This document shows, piece by piece, positions 8,557-19,244 of a stretch of 64,000 nt of DNA. Position 1 is the stretch's first letter. The number at the start of each line of letters is the position of its first letter. The position numbers and the translations under genes were made by a program. The notes beneath the pieces were generated by a model. The model saw nothing but the letters and a program-made list of their open reading frames with translations. It made no database searches and was not told where the DNA came from. The DNA is from Gelria sp. Kuro-4. Lineage in GTDB: Bacteria > Bacillota > DTU030 > DUMP01. The stretch spans positions 991,001 through 1,055,000 of the forward strand of contig NZ_AP024619.1 of the NCBI RefSeq assembly GCF_019668485.1, read 5' to 3'.

Positions 8557-11500
8557 GTTCTGAGCCTACCTACGAGGAATGGAAACTCGTCCCGGGCGGG
8601 GGCGCTTTCGCTCCGGGCACGCGTTCTGAGCCTACCTACGAGGAATGGAAACCCCCTACGCACTACTACCCGGCCCTTGCGCTCCCCTAGTTCTGAGCCT
8701 ACCTACGAGGAATGGAAACAGCTCAAAGAGACTTATGCCAAAGAGGCTGCAGCTTGTTCTGAGCCTACCTACGAGGAATGGAAACTCGGCCCGCCCAGCG
8801 GCCAGTTTCTGCGCATACAGCGTTCTGAGCCTACCTACGAGGAATGGAAACTCCATTCGCCCCCCAAATAGGGGATAGTGCCGTAGGTTCTGAGCCTACC
8901 TACGAGGAATGGAAACTGGCATGACATTTTCGCCCGATCCATCTATTTGCCCGTTCTGAGCCTACCTACGAGGAATGGAAACAACAAAAAGGTCAAGGAA
9001 ATCAATGCGTTCTTTCGCTCGTTCTGAGCCTACCTACGAGGAATGGAAACCCGCTACCTGCACCTCCAACTTCTCTAGCCGCGCCTGGTTCTGAGCCTAC
9101 CTACGAGGAATGGAAACTGAAAAAGGTTCGTAGCATCGTGTCCACCACCTGGCCGTTCTGAGCCTACCTACGAGGAATGGAAACGCGAAAGCAGCGGTGT
9201 TGGTGACGGCCGTCACCCCGTTCTGAGCCTACCTACGAGGAATGGAAACATGTGCAGTACCATCGGAAAGGGCCATGCTGGAAGGTTCTGAGCCTACCTA
9301 CGAGGAATGGAAACCGGATAACGTCTAGGGCGTTTTCCCCCAGTGCATCCACGTTCTGAGCCTACCTACGAGGAATGGAAACTCTGCAATCATCATCGCG
9401 AAGTTGGCAACGTCCGCTGCGTTCTGAGCCTACCTACGAGGAATGGAAACCGGATGCGGCCAGCATGACTGAGGCCACGAATCTGGTTCTGAGCCTACCT
9501 ACGAGGAATGGAAACTCCATCCCAGCCTCATATAAGGGGTAGATAAAGGAGTGTTCTGAGCCTACCTACGAGGAATGGAAACCTTACAGGCAACAGGAAC
9601 GTTTGGCGAGGGAGGCTAGTTCTGAGCCTACCTACGAGGAATGGAAACCATACCTCCCAATTGTCGTAGCTCCCATAACAACCGTTCTGAGCCTACCTAC
9701 GAGGAATGGAAACACGCATCAAGAAGCATTGTCATTTCTCCTTTCGCCTCGTTCTGAGCCTACCTACGAGGAATGGAAACCCGGCCCGCGGGCCTGGTTC
9801 GGTTTCTGGAACCAGTAGTTCTGAGCCTACCTACGAGGAATGGAAACTGGTGTCGATAATTTGCTTTAGCTGAGCATCGGTGAGTTCTGAGCCTACCTAC
9901 GAGGAATGGAAGCATGCTCCTCGCCGCCGCGCCCTACGTACTCGGCGCGGGTTCTGAGCCTACCTACGAGGAATGGAAACTAACTCCCATTTTCTTTGCC
10001 TCTTTAATGCTCCTCGCGTTCTGAGCCTACCTACGAGGAATGGAAACCTTTTTCGTTGTGATGGCTGTGGTTTGGTACCCTATGTTCTGAGCCTACCTAC
10101 GGGGAATGGAAACTAGGTCTGAAAGTCCTCCTCGATTGTAGTTTCCCTGTTCTGAGCCTACCTACGAGGAATGGAAACCGGGAGCGCCCGCGCTTAGGCA
10201 AGTTGCCCCAGCGGGTTCTGAGCCTACCTACGAGGAATGGAAACCCCGGCATCTGTTACGCTCTCAACGCCCATCGTGTTCGTTCTGAGCCTACCTACGA
10301 GGAATGGAAATCCTGACACCACACACAAAACTTAGTGGCTTCTCATCGTTCTGAGCCTACCTACGAGGAATGGAAACTCGATGAGGCTCTCCAGCCGCAG
10401 GACCAGCCCTGCGACGTTCTGAGCCTACCTACGAGGAATGGAAATCCATGGGGACGGATATATCATCGTCCAGGACTGGGAGTTCTGAGCCTACCTACGA
10501 GGAATGGAAATTGGTAAGGACGAGTACGACTGGCACGAGCAAGCGAGGTTCTGAGCCTACCTACGAGGAATGGAAATTGGGCATGGCCCCGAATGCTTCG
10601 CGCATACTGAGGGTTCTGAGCCTACCTACGAGGAATGGAAACGCGGCGGGAACAGGCGCGGAGGGCGCGGCGGGCGCGGGTTCTGAGCCTACCTACGAGG
10701 AATGGAAACCGGGGGGTGGAAATCGCCCGCCACGCCCCCACCCGCAGTTCTGAGCCTACCTACGAGGAATGGAAACTCACCCCTCTCACCCCTGGCCATC
10801 GAAAGCCGACCGTTCTGAGCCTACCTACGAGGAATGGAAACGTGTTTCTTTTGCTAGGAAGTCCGGCGAATCAGTTAGTTCTGAGCCTGCCTACGAGGAA
10901 TGGAAACGCGAAAGCTGGGAGCGGGTTGGGGACGCGGACCCGGAGTTCTGAGCCTACCTACGAGGAATGGAAACATTTTTCGACCATTTTCTTTTTTGCG
11001 CTGTAATTGGTTCTGAGCCTACCTACGAGGAATGGAAACGCGCATATGTTCAGCCGGAAGCGCTGGGGGCGTGAGTTCTGAGCCTACCTACGAGGAATGG
11101 AAACTTCGTAATGCGAATGTTCCTGATAACCGCAAAGGCAGTTCTGAGCCTACCTACGAGGAATGGAAACGCAGCAACCGTGTTTACCATGATTATGATT
11201 TACATGTTCTGAGCCTACCTACGAGGAATGGAAACTACGGTGCAGAAAATGACAAGATTCGACGTCGTGTCGTTCTGAGCCTACCTACAAGGAATGGAAA
11301 CCCACTCACACCAGTCCATGGCACAGTGTCAGCTCCAGGTTCTGAGCCTACCTACGAGGACTGGAAACCAGGGGCTGAGGTTCTGGAGCGCTGGTCGGGA
11401 AAAGGTTCTGAGCCTACCTACGAGGACTGGAAACGGTCTTCTGTAGCTGGTTTTGGTGGTCGTGTTGTGGTTCTGAGCCTACCTACGAGGACTGGAAACT

Positions 11501-12865
11501 CCGCTGGCGCGCCTCTCGCGGTGTGGCCGCCTCTCCGTTCTGAGCCTACCTACGAGGACTGGAAACGCGTTTCAGTCTCGAAAATCCTGACACCAGGAAT
11601 GGTTCTGAGCCTACCTACGAGGACTGGAAACCACACCAACTGGGGGCGTTCATCCTTGAATGTCAACGTTCTGAGCCTACCTACGAAGACTGGAAACTTG
11701 GCTCGCAGGTCTCCGACTACTACGGCGCGGATGTTCTGAGCCTACCTACGAGGACTGGAAACTGCGTTCGTCAAGGCGCAGATTCTGCGGGATGCAGGTT
11801 CTGAGCCTACCTACGAGGACTGGAAACACTTACAACCGCAATCCCAAGAGCAACCGACCGCGCGTTCTGAGCCTACCTACGAGGACTGGAAACCAGCCAA
11901 AATAACAGCCTCACGCAGTTCGCTAGGTGGTTCTGAGCCTACCTACGAGGACTGGAACCAGTAGAACTCGTCAGGGGTAATCCCCATGCGCTGGAAGTTC
12001 TGAGCCTACCTACGAGGAATGGAAACCTGAGATGGGTAGCTACCGGTTTTTCAAACAATGGGTGGTTCTGAGCCTACCTACGAGGAATGGAAACGTAGAA
12101 GAGGCCATCCCGGTCAATCCTGACCGTCCGTTCTGAGCCTACCTACGAGGAATGGAAACCTATGGCATTTACCTCGGCCCCTCTCCAGCTGCTGTGTTCT
12201 GAGCCTACCTACGAGGAATGGAAACCCCTGGCAAGCTCCAAGACCGAGCTTTTTGCCGTGGCGTTCTGAGCCTACCTACGAGGAATGGAAACATGTGTGG
12301 TCTCACTTGCTCCCATACCTCGTCCGGAGTTCTGAGCCTACCTACGAGGAATGGAAACCTTCGCTGCTCTACAGTGTCTGCCGGCATGAAGCCCGTTCTG
12401 AGCCTACCTACGAGGAATGGAAACCATCGCTGTACCTACCATAACCCACCTGCGGCCCAAGTCTTCAGCCTACCTACGGAGGAATGGAAACACGGCCTGG
12501 CCCTCACCTGGGATGCGTTGGAGGTGGTCTTCAGCCTACCTACGAGGAATGGAAACCTGGGTTAAGCCCCTGGACCACCATGTCCAGGAGGGCGTCTTCA
12601 GCCTACCTACGAGGAATCCGAAACGAAGTAATGATGGTGGGGAGCTGCTCGGCGTACCTGTCTTCAGCCTACCTACGAGGAATGGAAACCGGATAAACGA
12701 GCTTCCATAGCTACGGTAGCAATGTGTTCTGAGCCTACCTACGAGGAATGGAAACCCTCACTGTATCTGCTATAACCCACCTGCGGCCCAACGTTCTGAG
12801 CCTACCCAAGATTCCTGGCAACCGTAATACTTTTGGTTCTGGGCCTACCTACGAGGGATGGAAAC
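8557..12865 (+). CRISPR. CRISPR array 1 (type I-B), 66 repeats of 30 bp
   Basis: By hand count there are 66 repeat units starting at 8557, with spacers of about 34-39 bp. The consensus starts GTTCTGAGCCTACCTACGAG and ends GAATGGAAAC, so the 8-nt crRNA handle would be ATGGAAAC. Repeats 43-52 (11339-11959) share GAGGACTGG instead of GAGGAATGG. Repeats 27, 29, 30 and 31 end in T. Repeats 60-63 (12461-12689) begin GTCTTCAGCC. The last units (12793 and 12836) are degenerate. Units at the leader side are perfect, so newest spacers are at the 8.6-kb end. The apparent reading frames with repeated SEPTYEEWK or VLSLPTRNGN are the repeat translated and are not genes. Confidence 0.99.
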
Positions 12866-13131
12866 GCGGGTCCTGCCGGGCCGCAATTTCACCGGCCTCG
12901 TTCTCCAGACTCAAAAGTTTACCCCAAAAGTTTTTCACCCCGTCCGCAGATGACGGGGTGAGTTTGTTATATTGAAGAAAAAGAGAAAGGAGTCCAGCTA
13001 AATAACCTAAGCCCAAAGCGACTTTGGCTGAAAGATTGACCTAGTCAGAAAAGACTTCCTGATGAAGAAGGATTTACCTCAAATATGTCGAAGTACTAGT
13101 ATAACGAAGTAAGTTCAAAGGAGGCAGACTT
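12866..13131. promoter_or_regulatory. spacer region between array 1 and the type I-C operon, with hairpin
   Basis: This stretch holds no gene. It has a perfect 9-bp inverted repeat with a 7-nt loop (CACCCCGTC at 12936-12944 and GACGGGGTG at 12952-12960), followed by AGTTTGTTATATTG. It may terminate array 1 transcription. About 50 bp starting at the hairpin recur near 25485-25530, ahead of the fossil cas3. The promoter of the I-C operon should lie in 12965-13115, but I could not assign boxes with confidence. The cas3 ribosome site AAGGAGG is at 13118-13124. Confidence 0.55.
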
Positions 13132-15282
13132 GTGCTGGCTCATTCCGGCAATAAATACCACAAGACCCACGACCTGAGACAGCACTTGACCGCTACGGCT
13201 GCCCTTGCTCGTTCCTTTGCTCTTTCCCTGGGTGCTCCGCAGTTGGCCTATGTAGCGGGGTTGCTTCATGACCTTGGCAAGTATCATCCGCAATTTCAAG
13301 AATATCTGCAAGGTTTACGGCGGCATGGCCCCAAGCACTCAGCGGTTGGCGCCATTTACGCGTCGCGCTTCTTGGATCTTTTGGCGTTTATCATTGCCGG
13401 ACACCATGGTGGTTTGCCGGCTGCTTCCGAACTAAAAGAACGTTTAAGCCAACCCGCCGAGCAGAAGCTTGCTCAAGAAGCTTTGGCTTCTGCTAAAAAA
13501 GATGCAGGGGAACTGCCACAGGTACCAGACGCCAAGCATTTACTGCCATCTTTTTTGCTGCAACCAGGGGGCGACGCCCGGCTTAAGACAGAGCTCTTCA
13601 TCCGCTTTCTTTACAGCGCATTGGTGGATGCTGACTTCCTTGATACGGAGGCTCACTTTGAACCGGAAAAAGCTGAGGAACGCGGATCGGTTCTGGACAT
13701 TGCGGAGCTGTGGGACCGCTTTGCCCAAAACCAGGCCCACCTTATGGGGCGCAAGGACGGCCCAGTGAATAAAGCACGCCGCGAGATTTATGAATACTGT
13801 GTCGAGGCTGCCGGCTGGGAACCAGGTGCTTTTTCGCTAACCGTGCCCACGGGGGGTGGGAAAACGCGCTCGGCAATGGCGTTTGCCCTGCGCCATGCTC
13901 TTGCCCACCACTTCGAACGGGTGATCGTTGCCATCCCCTATACCTCCATCATAGAACAAACGGCAGATGTCTACCGCGAGATTTTTGGGCCGGAGGCGGT
14001 TTTGGAACATCACAGTGCGGTACCTGTAAATGAGGACGACGAGAATTCATTGGCTGAGCTCAGGGCGCGCTTGGCCGCTGAAAACTGGGATGCCCGGATT
14101 ATTGTTACCACCACAGTGCAGCTTTTCGAAAGCCTCTTTGCCAACAAGGGCACACACTGCCGTAAACTGCATAATATCGCGGACAGCGTCCTCATCCTAG
14201 ATGAGGTCCAGACGCTTCCCACCAACCTCTTATCGCCCATTCTGGAGGTACTGCAGCAACTGGTTGATTATTACCATGTTAGCATTGTATTGTGCACAGC
14301 TACACAACCAGCCCTGGCGGAAGGACCACTACGCCGGGGACTTCGCAACGTCCGCGAGATCGTACGCAATCCGCAGCATTACTTTACGTCTCTCCAAAGG
14401 GTTTCCTATGAGTTCCCGTCGGCTGAGGAGACGTGGAGCTGGGAACGGGTCGCGGAAGTAATGCGTGAAGAGGAACAAGTTTTGGCGGTAGTCAACACCA
14501 AGAAAGACGCTGTTGCTCTGCTGGATGCCCTGGGTGAGGAAGAGGGACTGTATCACCTCTCAACGCTTCTTTGCGGCGCTCATCGCCGTGACGTCTTACA
14601 AAATATTCGAAAACGGCTTGCGGCTGGTGACCCGTGCCGGGTTGTTTCCACCCAGGTGGTGGAAGCCGGTGTGGACTTAGACTTTCCCACTGTTCTTAGG
14701 GCTGTAGGGCCTCTGGATAGAATCATTCAGGCCGCTGGCCGGTGCAACCGGGAAGGTAAAAGGCCCACAGGGCGAGTGATTATCTTCAACCCCGAAGCCG
14801 GTGGCATGCCGCGGGGCGCTTACCGGGCGGGCATGGAAACCTTTACTACCATGTTGAGAAATGATAAAGAGATGGACCTGTCCCGGCTCGACGTTGTCAC
14901 AGCCTACTTCCGCTTGCTGTACCAGGCGGCGGAACTCGATAGCTACGGTATTGAAGAGCTTCGCCGGCAGTTAAATTACCCCGAGGTTGCCCATCGCTTT
15001 CGTTTGATAGCTGATGACACGGAACAGGTAATCGTGCGCTACGGCGATGTAGAGGAAGTGAACAGTCACATTGAAGCCATAAAACACAGCGGCCCCAGCC
15101 GGCGCCTGCTGCGGCTGCTCCAACCGTACCTGGTGGCGGTTAACCGGCACCTGCTCCCGCGCCTTCAGAGCGAAGGGGAGGTTGCTCCTCTGGCGCCGGG
15201 TCTTTGGCAGTGGTTGGGTGGGTATGACAGCCTACGCGGCTTAACCATGTCCCACCATGACCCGGCCGAGTTGATTGGATAG
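13132..15282 (+). CDS. cas3: Cas3, HD nuclease-helicase of the type I-C system
   Basis: This 716-residue effector nuclease is the first gene of the I-C operon. The HD domain shows H11 and the GLLHDLGKYHPQFQEYL motif, then HSAVGAI and a GHHGG element. The helicase has Walker A (VPTGGGKTRSAMAFAL), LILDEVQTLP (DEVQ box), CTATQPAL, STQVVEAGVDLDFP and QAAGRCNREGKRP. GTG start with AAAGGAGGCAGACTT upstream, ideal spacing. It is quite different from the I-B Cas3 at 3.2 kb: shorter HD region and DEVQ rather than DEPQ. A 27-bp gap leads to cas5. Confidence 0.93.
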   Translation: MLAHSGNKYHKTHDLRQHLTATAALARSFALSLGAPQLAYVAGLLHDLGKYHPQFQEYLQGLRRHGPKHSAVGAIYASRFLDLLAFIIAGHHGGLPAASELKERLSQPAEQKLAQEALASAKKDAGELPQVPDAKHLLPSFLLQPGGDARLKTELFIRFLYSALVDADFLDTEAHFEPEKAEERGSVLDIAELWDRFAQNQAHLMGRKDGPVNKARREIYEYCVEAAGWEPGAFSLTVPTGGGKTRSAMAFALRHALAHHFERVIVAIPYTSIIEQTADVYREIFGPEAVLEHHSAVPVNEDDENSLAELRARLAAENWDARIIVTTTVQLFESLFANKGTHCRKLHNIADSVLILDEVQTLPTNLLSPILEVLQQLVDYYHVSIVLCTATQPALAEGPLRRGLRNVREIVRNPQHYFTSLQRVSYEFPSAEETWSWERVAEVMREEEQVLAVVNTKKDAVALLDALGEEEGLYHLSTLLCGAHRRDVLQNIRKRLAAGDPCRVVSTQVVEAGVDLDFPTVLRAVGPLDRIIQAAGRCNREGKRPTGRVIIFNPEAGGMPRGAYRAGMETFTTMLRNDKEMDLSRLDVVTAYFRLLYQAAELDSYGIEELRRQLNYPEVAHRFRLIADDTEQVIVRYGDVEEVNSHIEAIKHSGPSRRLLRLLQPYLVAVNRHLLPRLQSEGEVAPLAPGLWQWLGGYDSLRGLTMSHHDPAELIG

Positions 15283-15309
15283 GTTGGCACACTGAAAGGA
15301 GGTGAAAGG

Positions 15310-15948
15310 ATGTACGAAGATGCTCCGCTGGTTGTCAAGTTGTGGGGAGATTTTGCTTGCTTTACCCGGCCGGAAATGAAAGTGGAACGCGTAAGCTACC
15401 CAGTGCTGACCCCTTCCGCCGCTCGCGGGGCTTTGGAAGCCATCTTTTGGAAACCGGAGTTTCGCTGGCGGGTGAAGAGGATTGATGTTCTCAAACCCAT
15501 TCGCTATTTTTCTCTGCTGCGCAACGAGGTCAACAATAAGGTGGCAGTTTCTTCGGTCAAGGGCTGGGGCCCGGACCACGGCTATTATGCCGACCTGGAT
15601 CGGGCCCAGCGGCACACCCTGGCGCTCAGGGACGTGGCTTACTTGGTGTGGGCAGACGTGGACCTGGCACATCATGCGAGCGGGATTGATCCGGCCAAGT
15701 ACCGTGACCAGTTCCGGCGGCGCGTTGCCCGGGGGCAGTGTCGTCACCAGCCGTACTTGGGCTGCCGCGAATTTGCCGCCTTCTTTAGCCCACCGGACGG
15801 GCGTGAGCAACCTTTCCCGCTTACCGAGGACCTGGGGCTGATGCTTTTTGACATCGACTATGCTCCGGACGGATCCGGGCGCGGGAAGCCGCGCTTCTTT
15901 CGAGCAAAGCTGGTAGGCGGCATCCTTGATATACCGCAGGAACTATAA
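15310..15948 (+). CDS. cas5c: Cas5c (Cas5d), crRNA-processing subunit of type I-C
   Basis: In type I-C systems Cas5 replaces Cas6 and cuts the repeat RNA itself, then stays on the 5' handle. The 212-residue product has the family N-terminus (VVKLWGDFACFTRPEMKVER) and SYPVLTPSAARGALEAIFW, the RVKRIDVLKPIRYFSLLRNE stretch and the YLGCREFAAFF motif near the middle of the second domain. The ATG follows GAAAGGAGGTGAAAGG. No cas6 is found in this operon, which agrees with the role of Cas5c. Confidence 0.93.
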   Translation: MYEDAPLVVKLWGDFACFTRPEMKVERVSYPVLTPSAARGALEAIFWKPEFRWRVKRIDVLKPIRYFSLLRNEVNNKVAVSSVKGWGPDHGYYADLDRAQRHTLALRDVAYLVWADVDLAHHASGIDPAKYRDQFRRRVARGQCRHQPYLGCREFAAFFSPPDGREQPFPLTEDLGLMLFDIDYAPDGSGRGKPRFFRAKLVGGILDIPQEL

Positions 15949-15972
15949 GAAGGGAAGGAGGTGTGAGCGGGT

Positions 15973-17655
15973 ATGCTGCTGCAGAAGCTCAAAGAGTATG
16001 CCGCCCGGTCGCCGGCGGCCGATCTACCACCCATGTACCTGGCCACCCCGATCAAATGGTTGATTCATCTCGACCAGGAAGGGAAGTTTCTGGGCTTTGT
16101 CTCTACCTCGAGCGGAACGAAAAAGAAGAACGACCGGGGAAAAGAGTACCCTGCTCCCTCGTTGGTTCGTGCCTATGGTATCAAGCCCAAGCTGCTGGCT
16201 GACCGGGCGGATTATGTGCTCGGCTTTATTGAGGAAGACGCCAAGCCTAAAGATAAGAAACGAGCGCAGGACTGCCATAATGCCTTCGTTGCCTTGATCA
16301 AGGAGTGTGTGCGGGCTACGCGCGTGCCTGAGGTCCTAGCCGTGGAGAAGTTCTTGGACAACTTGGACTTGACAACGCTGTCCCTTCCGGCCGACATTTC
16401 CTCCGGCGACAATGTCACCTTTGTTGTCGATGGGACCATGCCCATAGACCTTCAGAGGGTACGGGAATTCTGGGCCCAGACGCAGGCATCATCCGAAGAA
16501 CTGGCGCAGTGCCTGGTCTGCGGACAGCTTAAACCTCCCATGAAGCGCCAGCCCATTAAGGTTAAAGGCATCCCGGGCGGACAGCCCTCCGGAATGGCGC
16601 TGGTTTCGGCAAACGCGGCTGCTTTTGAATCGTATGGGCTAGAGGCGTCATTGGTTGCTCCTATCTGCCGGGAGTGCGCGGAAGGCTACGGGCGGGCGCT
16701 GGAACAACTGATTCGTGGTGAAGATACCCATCTTACCATCGGCCCTTGCGTCTACCTGTTTTGGACTCGAGAAGACCAGGGGTTCTCACCGGTGAGTATC
16801 CTTGCGTCGCCCGAGCCTGGTGATGTTAAAGCCCTTCTACGTTCGGTGTACGGCACCCGGGGTGCCATGCCACTCAACCCGATGGATTTCTATGCTATAG
16901 CCCTTTCCAGCAGTGGTGGCCGGGTAGCAGTACGTGATTGGCTGGTCACGACGGTAGGTGAAGTGCAGCAAAACCTGGCCTGGTACTTCCGGTTGCAACG
17001 CCTGGCCGACCGCGATGGCCGACCGGTGGGCCTATTCCCGTTAACGGCCAGCTTGGTAGCAGCCAGCAAAGACATTCGAGTGAACATTCCAGAAGCCTTT
17101 GTCAACCTGGCGCTTAAAGGTACGCCTCTGCCCAGGTGGATCCTTTACGAAGCCGTGCGCCGGTCGGCAGTGGAGCAACGAGTTACACGACCACGCGCCT
17201 GCGTTATTAAAATGGCGCTGCTCAGTCAAGAAAAGGGGACGAGGGAGGATGGTTATATGGAACAGCTCGACCTTGCTAACCGTAACCCGGCGTATCTGAG
17301 TGGCAGGCTCCTTGCCGTCCTGGAGTTTATTCAGGAGGCGGCCTTGCCGGGCATCAAGGCTACTATCGTGGACCGTTACTACGGCACTGCGTCTTCCGCC
17401 CCGGCTTCTGTTTACGGCCGCCTGCTTAGAACGGCGCAATCCCATCTGGCCAAACTGCGCAAGGATAAGAAGGGTGCTTACACAGTTCTGCAGCGCCTTT
17501 TGGAAGAAGTCTTAGCCGGGCTGAAGATGTTCCCGGCAACCCTGAACCTGCAGGACCAGGCCCTGTTTGCACTTGGCTACTACCATCAGCGTGCAGCCGG
17601 GTGGTCGGCGGGTGTCACGGCAGCGGCCAAAGACCATCCTGAAGATGAAGAATAA
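15973..17655 (+). CDS. cas8c: Cas8c (Csd1), large subunit of type I-C Cascade
   Basis: The 560-residue Csd1 protein recognises the PAM in type I-C Cascade. The start MLLQKLKEYAARSPAADLPP and the LVRAYGIKPKLLADRADYVLGF region are typical. A CLVCGQLKPPMK and an ICRECAEGYG segment form a CxxC...CxxC pair that may bind zinc. SSGGRVAVRDW is a conserved Csd1 element. Length is close to the usual 570-600. The ATG lies 12 bp after GGAGGTGTGAG. Csd1 genes often carry an internal start for a small Cas11c subunit in the C-terminal third. I could not decide which internal codon would serve here. Confidence 0.92.
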   Translation: MLLQKLKEYAARSPAADLPPMYLATPIKWLIHLDQEGKFLGFVSTSSGTKKKNDRGKEYPAPSLVRAYGIKPKLLADRADYVLGFIEEDAKPKDKKRAQDCHNAFVALIKECVRATRVPEVLAVEKFLDNLDLTTLSLPADISSGDNVTFVVDGTMPIDLQRVREFWAQTQASSEELAQCLVCGQLKPPMKRQPIKVKGIPGGQPSGMALVSANAAAFESYGLEASLVAPICRECAEGYGRALEQLIRGEDTHLTIGPCVYLFWTREDQGFSPVSILASPEPGDVKALLRSVYGTRGAMPLNPMDFYAIALSSSGGRVAVRDWLVTTVGEVQQNLAWYFRLQRLADRDGRPVGLFPLTASLVAASKDIRVNIPEAFVNLALKGTPLPRWILYEAVRRSAVEQRVTRPRACVIKMALLSQEKGTREDGYMEQLDLANRNPAYLSGRLLAVLEFIQEAALPGIKATIVDRYYGTASSAPASVYGRLLRTAQSHLAKLRKDKKGAYTVLQRLLEEVLAGLKMFPATLNLQDQALFALGYYHQRAAGWSAGVTAAAKDHPEDEE

Positions 17656-17670
17656 GGAGGAAGAAGGCAG

Positions 17671-18579
17671 ATGACAGAGAAGGTGTATTTGGATACGAAC
17701 CGGCGCCACGACTTTGTACTGTTGTTCGATGTTAAAGATGGGAACCCAAATGGTGACCCTGATGCCGGGAACCTGCCGCGCGTTGACCCTGAAACCATGC
17801 AAGGGCTTGTAACCGATGTGTGCCTGAAGCGGAAGATTCGCGATTGGGTGGACCTTACGCGGGGCAATGAAGAGCGCATGAAGATTTACGTAGAACATCA
17901 TGGCATTCTCAATCTCCAGCACGAGCGCGCCTACAAGGCCATTGGCAAAAAACCTTCCGGTAGCAAACAAGATCGTGCCACGGTCAGCGAGGCCCGGGCC
18001 TGGATGTGCGAAAACTTCTTTGATGTTCGTACCTTCGGTGCTGTGATGACCACGGAGGTGAACTGTGGCCAAGTCCTGGGTCCCGTGCAGCTTACCTTTG
18101 CCCGCTCTATTGATCCTATTGTTCCTCTCGATCTTTCGATTACCAGAGTTGCTGTTACCCGCCCTGAAGATGCTGAAGTTCAAGTCAGTGAAGATGGTAA
18201 GGAAGGAAAAGGCAAGGTTACGGAAATGGGGCGCAAAGCCGTAGTTCCCTACGGGCTTTATCTGGGGTATGGCTTTTTTAGCCCCTTCTTTGCTCAAGAT
18301 ACCGGCATGAACAGCGAAGACCTGGAGGTTCTGTGGGAAGCGTTAGAACATATGTGGGAGCTAGACCGTTCTGCCAGCCGGGGACTTATGGCCTGCCGGG
18401 GGCTCTACGTCTTCAGCCATGAAAAACCTGTGGGTAATGCGCCGGCGCAGGACCTCTTTGAACGTGTCAAGGTTAAGCGCGTTTCCACGACTCCTCCCAG
18501 GACGTTTGCGGACTACCATGTTACTGTGGAGGAGGAGAACCTGCCTGCTGGTGTGACCTTGACTCGCCTGGTGGGCTGA
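17671..18579 (+). CDS. cas7c: Cas7c (Csd2), backbone subunit of type I-C Cascade
   Basis: The 302-residue protein forms the crRNA-bound filament. It has the classic DVKDGNPNGDPDAGNLPRVD N-terminus, CLKRKIRDWV, then the FFDVRTFGAVMTTEVNCGQV stretch and TFARSIDPIVPLD. The ATG follows AAGGAGGAAGAAGGCAG. cas4 begins one base after its stop. It aligns in motif order with the I-B Cas7 at 1.4 kb, which has NRDP in place of NGDP. Confidence 0.94.
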   Translation: MTEKVYLDTNRRHDFVLLFDVKDGNPNGDPDAGNLPRVDPETMQGLVTDVCLKRKIRDWVDLTRGNEERMKIYVEHHGILNLQHERAYKAIGKKPSGSKQDRATVSEARAWMCENFFDVRTFGAVMTTEVNCGQVLGPVQLTFARSIDPIVPLDLSITRVAVTRPEDAEVQVSEDGKEGKGKVTEMGRKAVVPYGLYLGYGFFSPFFAQDTGMNSEDLEVLWEALEHMWELDRSASRGLMACRGLYVFSHEKPVGNAPAQDLFERVKVKRVSTTPPRTFADYHVTVEEENLPAGVTLTRLVG

Positions 18580-18580
18580 C

Positions 18581-19219
18581 ATGGAAGACGAGGATTATAC
18601 CATTGCGGGCTTTGAACCCGTCTTTCTCTCTGCTCTAGAGCATTACAGCTACTGTCCGCGCCAATGTGCCCTCATTCACGTTGAGCAAACCTTCGATGAA
18701 AACATCTACACCTTGCGGGGCAGGGCTGTGCACCAACGCGTGCATGAGGTTGACTCTTTTTCGGAAGAGGGTGTGCGAGTAGAGCATTCGCTGGCCTTGT
18801 GGAGTAACCGGCTGGGGCTCGTAGGGCAGGCGGATCTGGTTGAATTTCACGAGGGTGTACCCTACCCGGTCGAGTATAAGTATGGTAAGTACCGGGAACG
18901 GGACATCGAGCACGCGGCTGTACAATTGGGCGGGCAGGCCATCTGCCTGGAGGAAATGACGGGGATTGCCGTACCGAAGGGGGCGGTCTACTGCCACAAC
19001 TCACACCGGCGGTATGAGATTACCATTACGTCAGAGCTGCGCAGCAAAGTACAGGCGATAACTGCTGCCGTACGTGCCATGCTGCTTGCTGGAGAGTTGC
19101 CACCTCCTGCAAACGATAAACGCTGCCGGAACTGCTCTTTAAATGCCGTCTGCATGCCGTCGGCCATTGGGGACGGGTCCAAAGCGCGTTCCCTTGTGGC
19201 CGGCCTTTTCCGGCTTTAG
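18581..19219 (+). CDS. cas4: Cas4 exonuclease of the type I-C system
   Basis: This 212-residue Cas4 has the N-terminal cysteine in HYSYCPRQCALIHVEQ and the three C-terminal cysteines in KRCRNCSLNAVC. Nuclease residues are seen in GQADLVEFHEG and VEYKYGKYRERD (the D and E-x-K elements of the RecB-like fold), and QLGGQAICLEEM is the QxxxY-like helix. It is longer than the I-B Cas4 and has the canonical arrangement. The ATG starts one base after the cas7 stop. Confidence 0.93.
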   Translation: MEDEDYTIAGFEPVFLSALEHYSYCPRQCALIHVEQTFDENIYTLRGRAVHQRVHEVDSFSEEGVRVEHSLALWSNRLGLVGQADLVEFHEGVPYPVEYKYGKYRERDIEHAAVQLGGQAICLEEMTGIAVPKGAVYCHNSHRRYEITITSELRSKVQAITAAVRAMLLAGELPPPANDKRCRNCSLNAVCMPSAIGDGSKARSLVAGLFRL

Positions 19220-19244
19220 GACCAACGGAAAAGGGTTGAAGGAC

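Noticed and set aside
8413-12975. Reading frames of 60-235 codons with SEPTYEEWK or VLSLPTRNGN repeats
   Set aside because: They are the 30-bp CRISPR repeat read in phase because the repeat plus spacer length is often a multiple of three. Not proteins.
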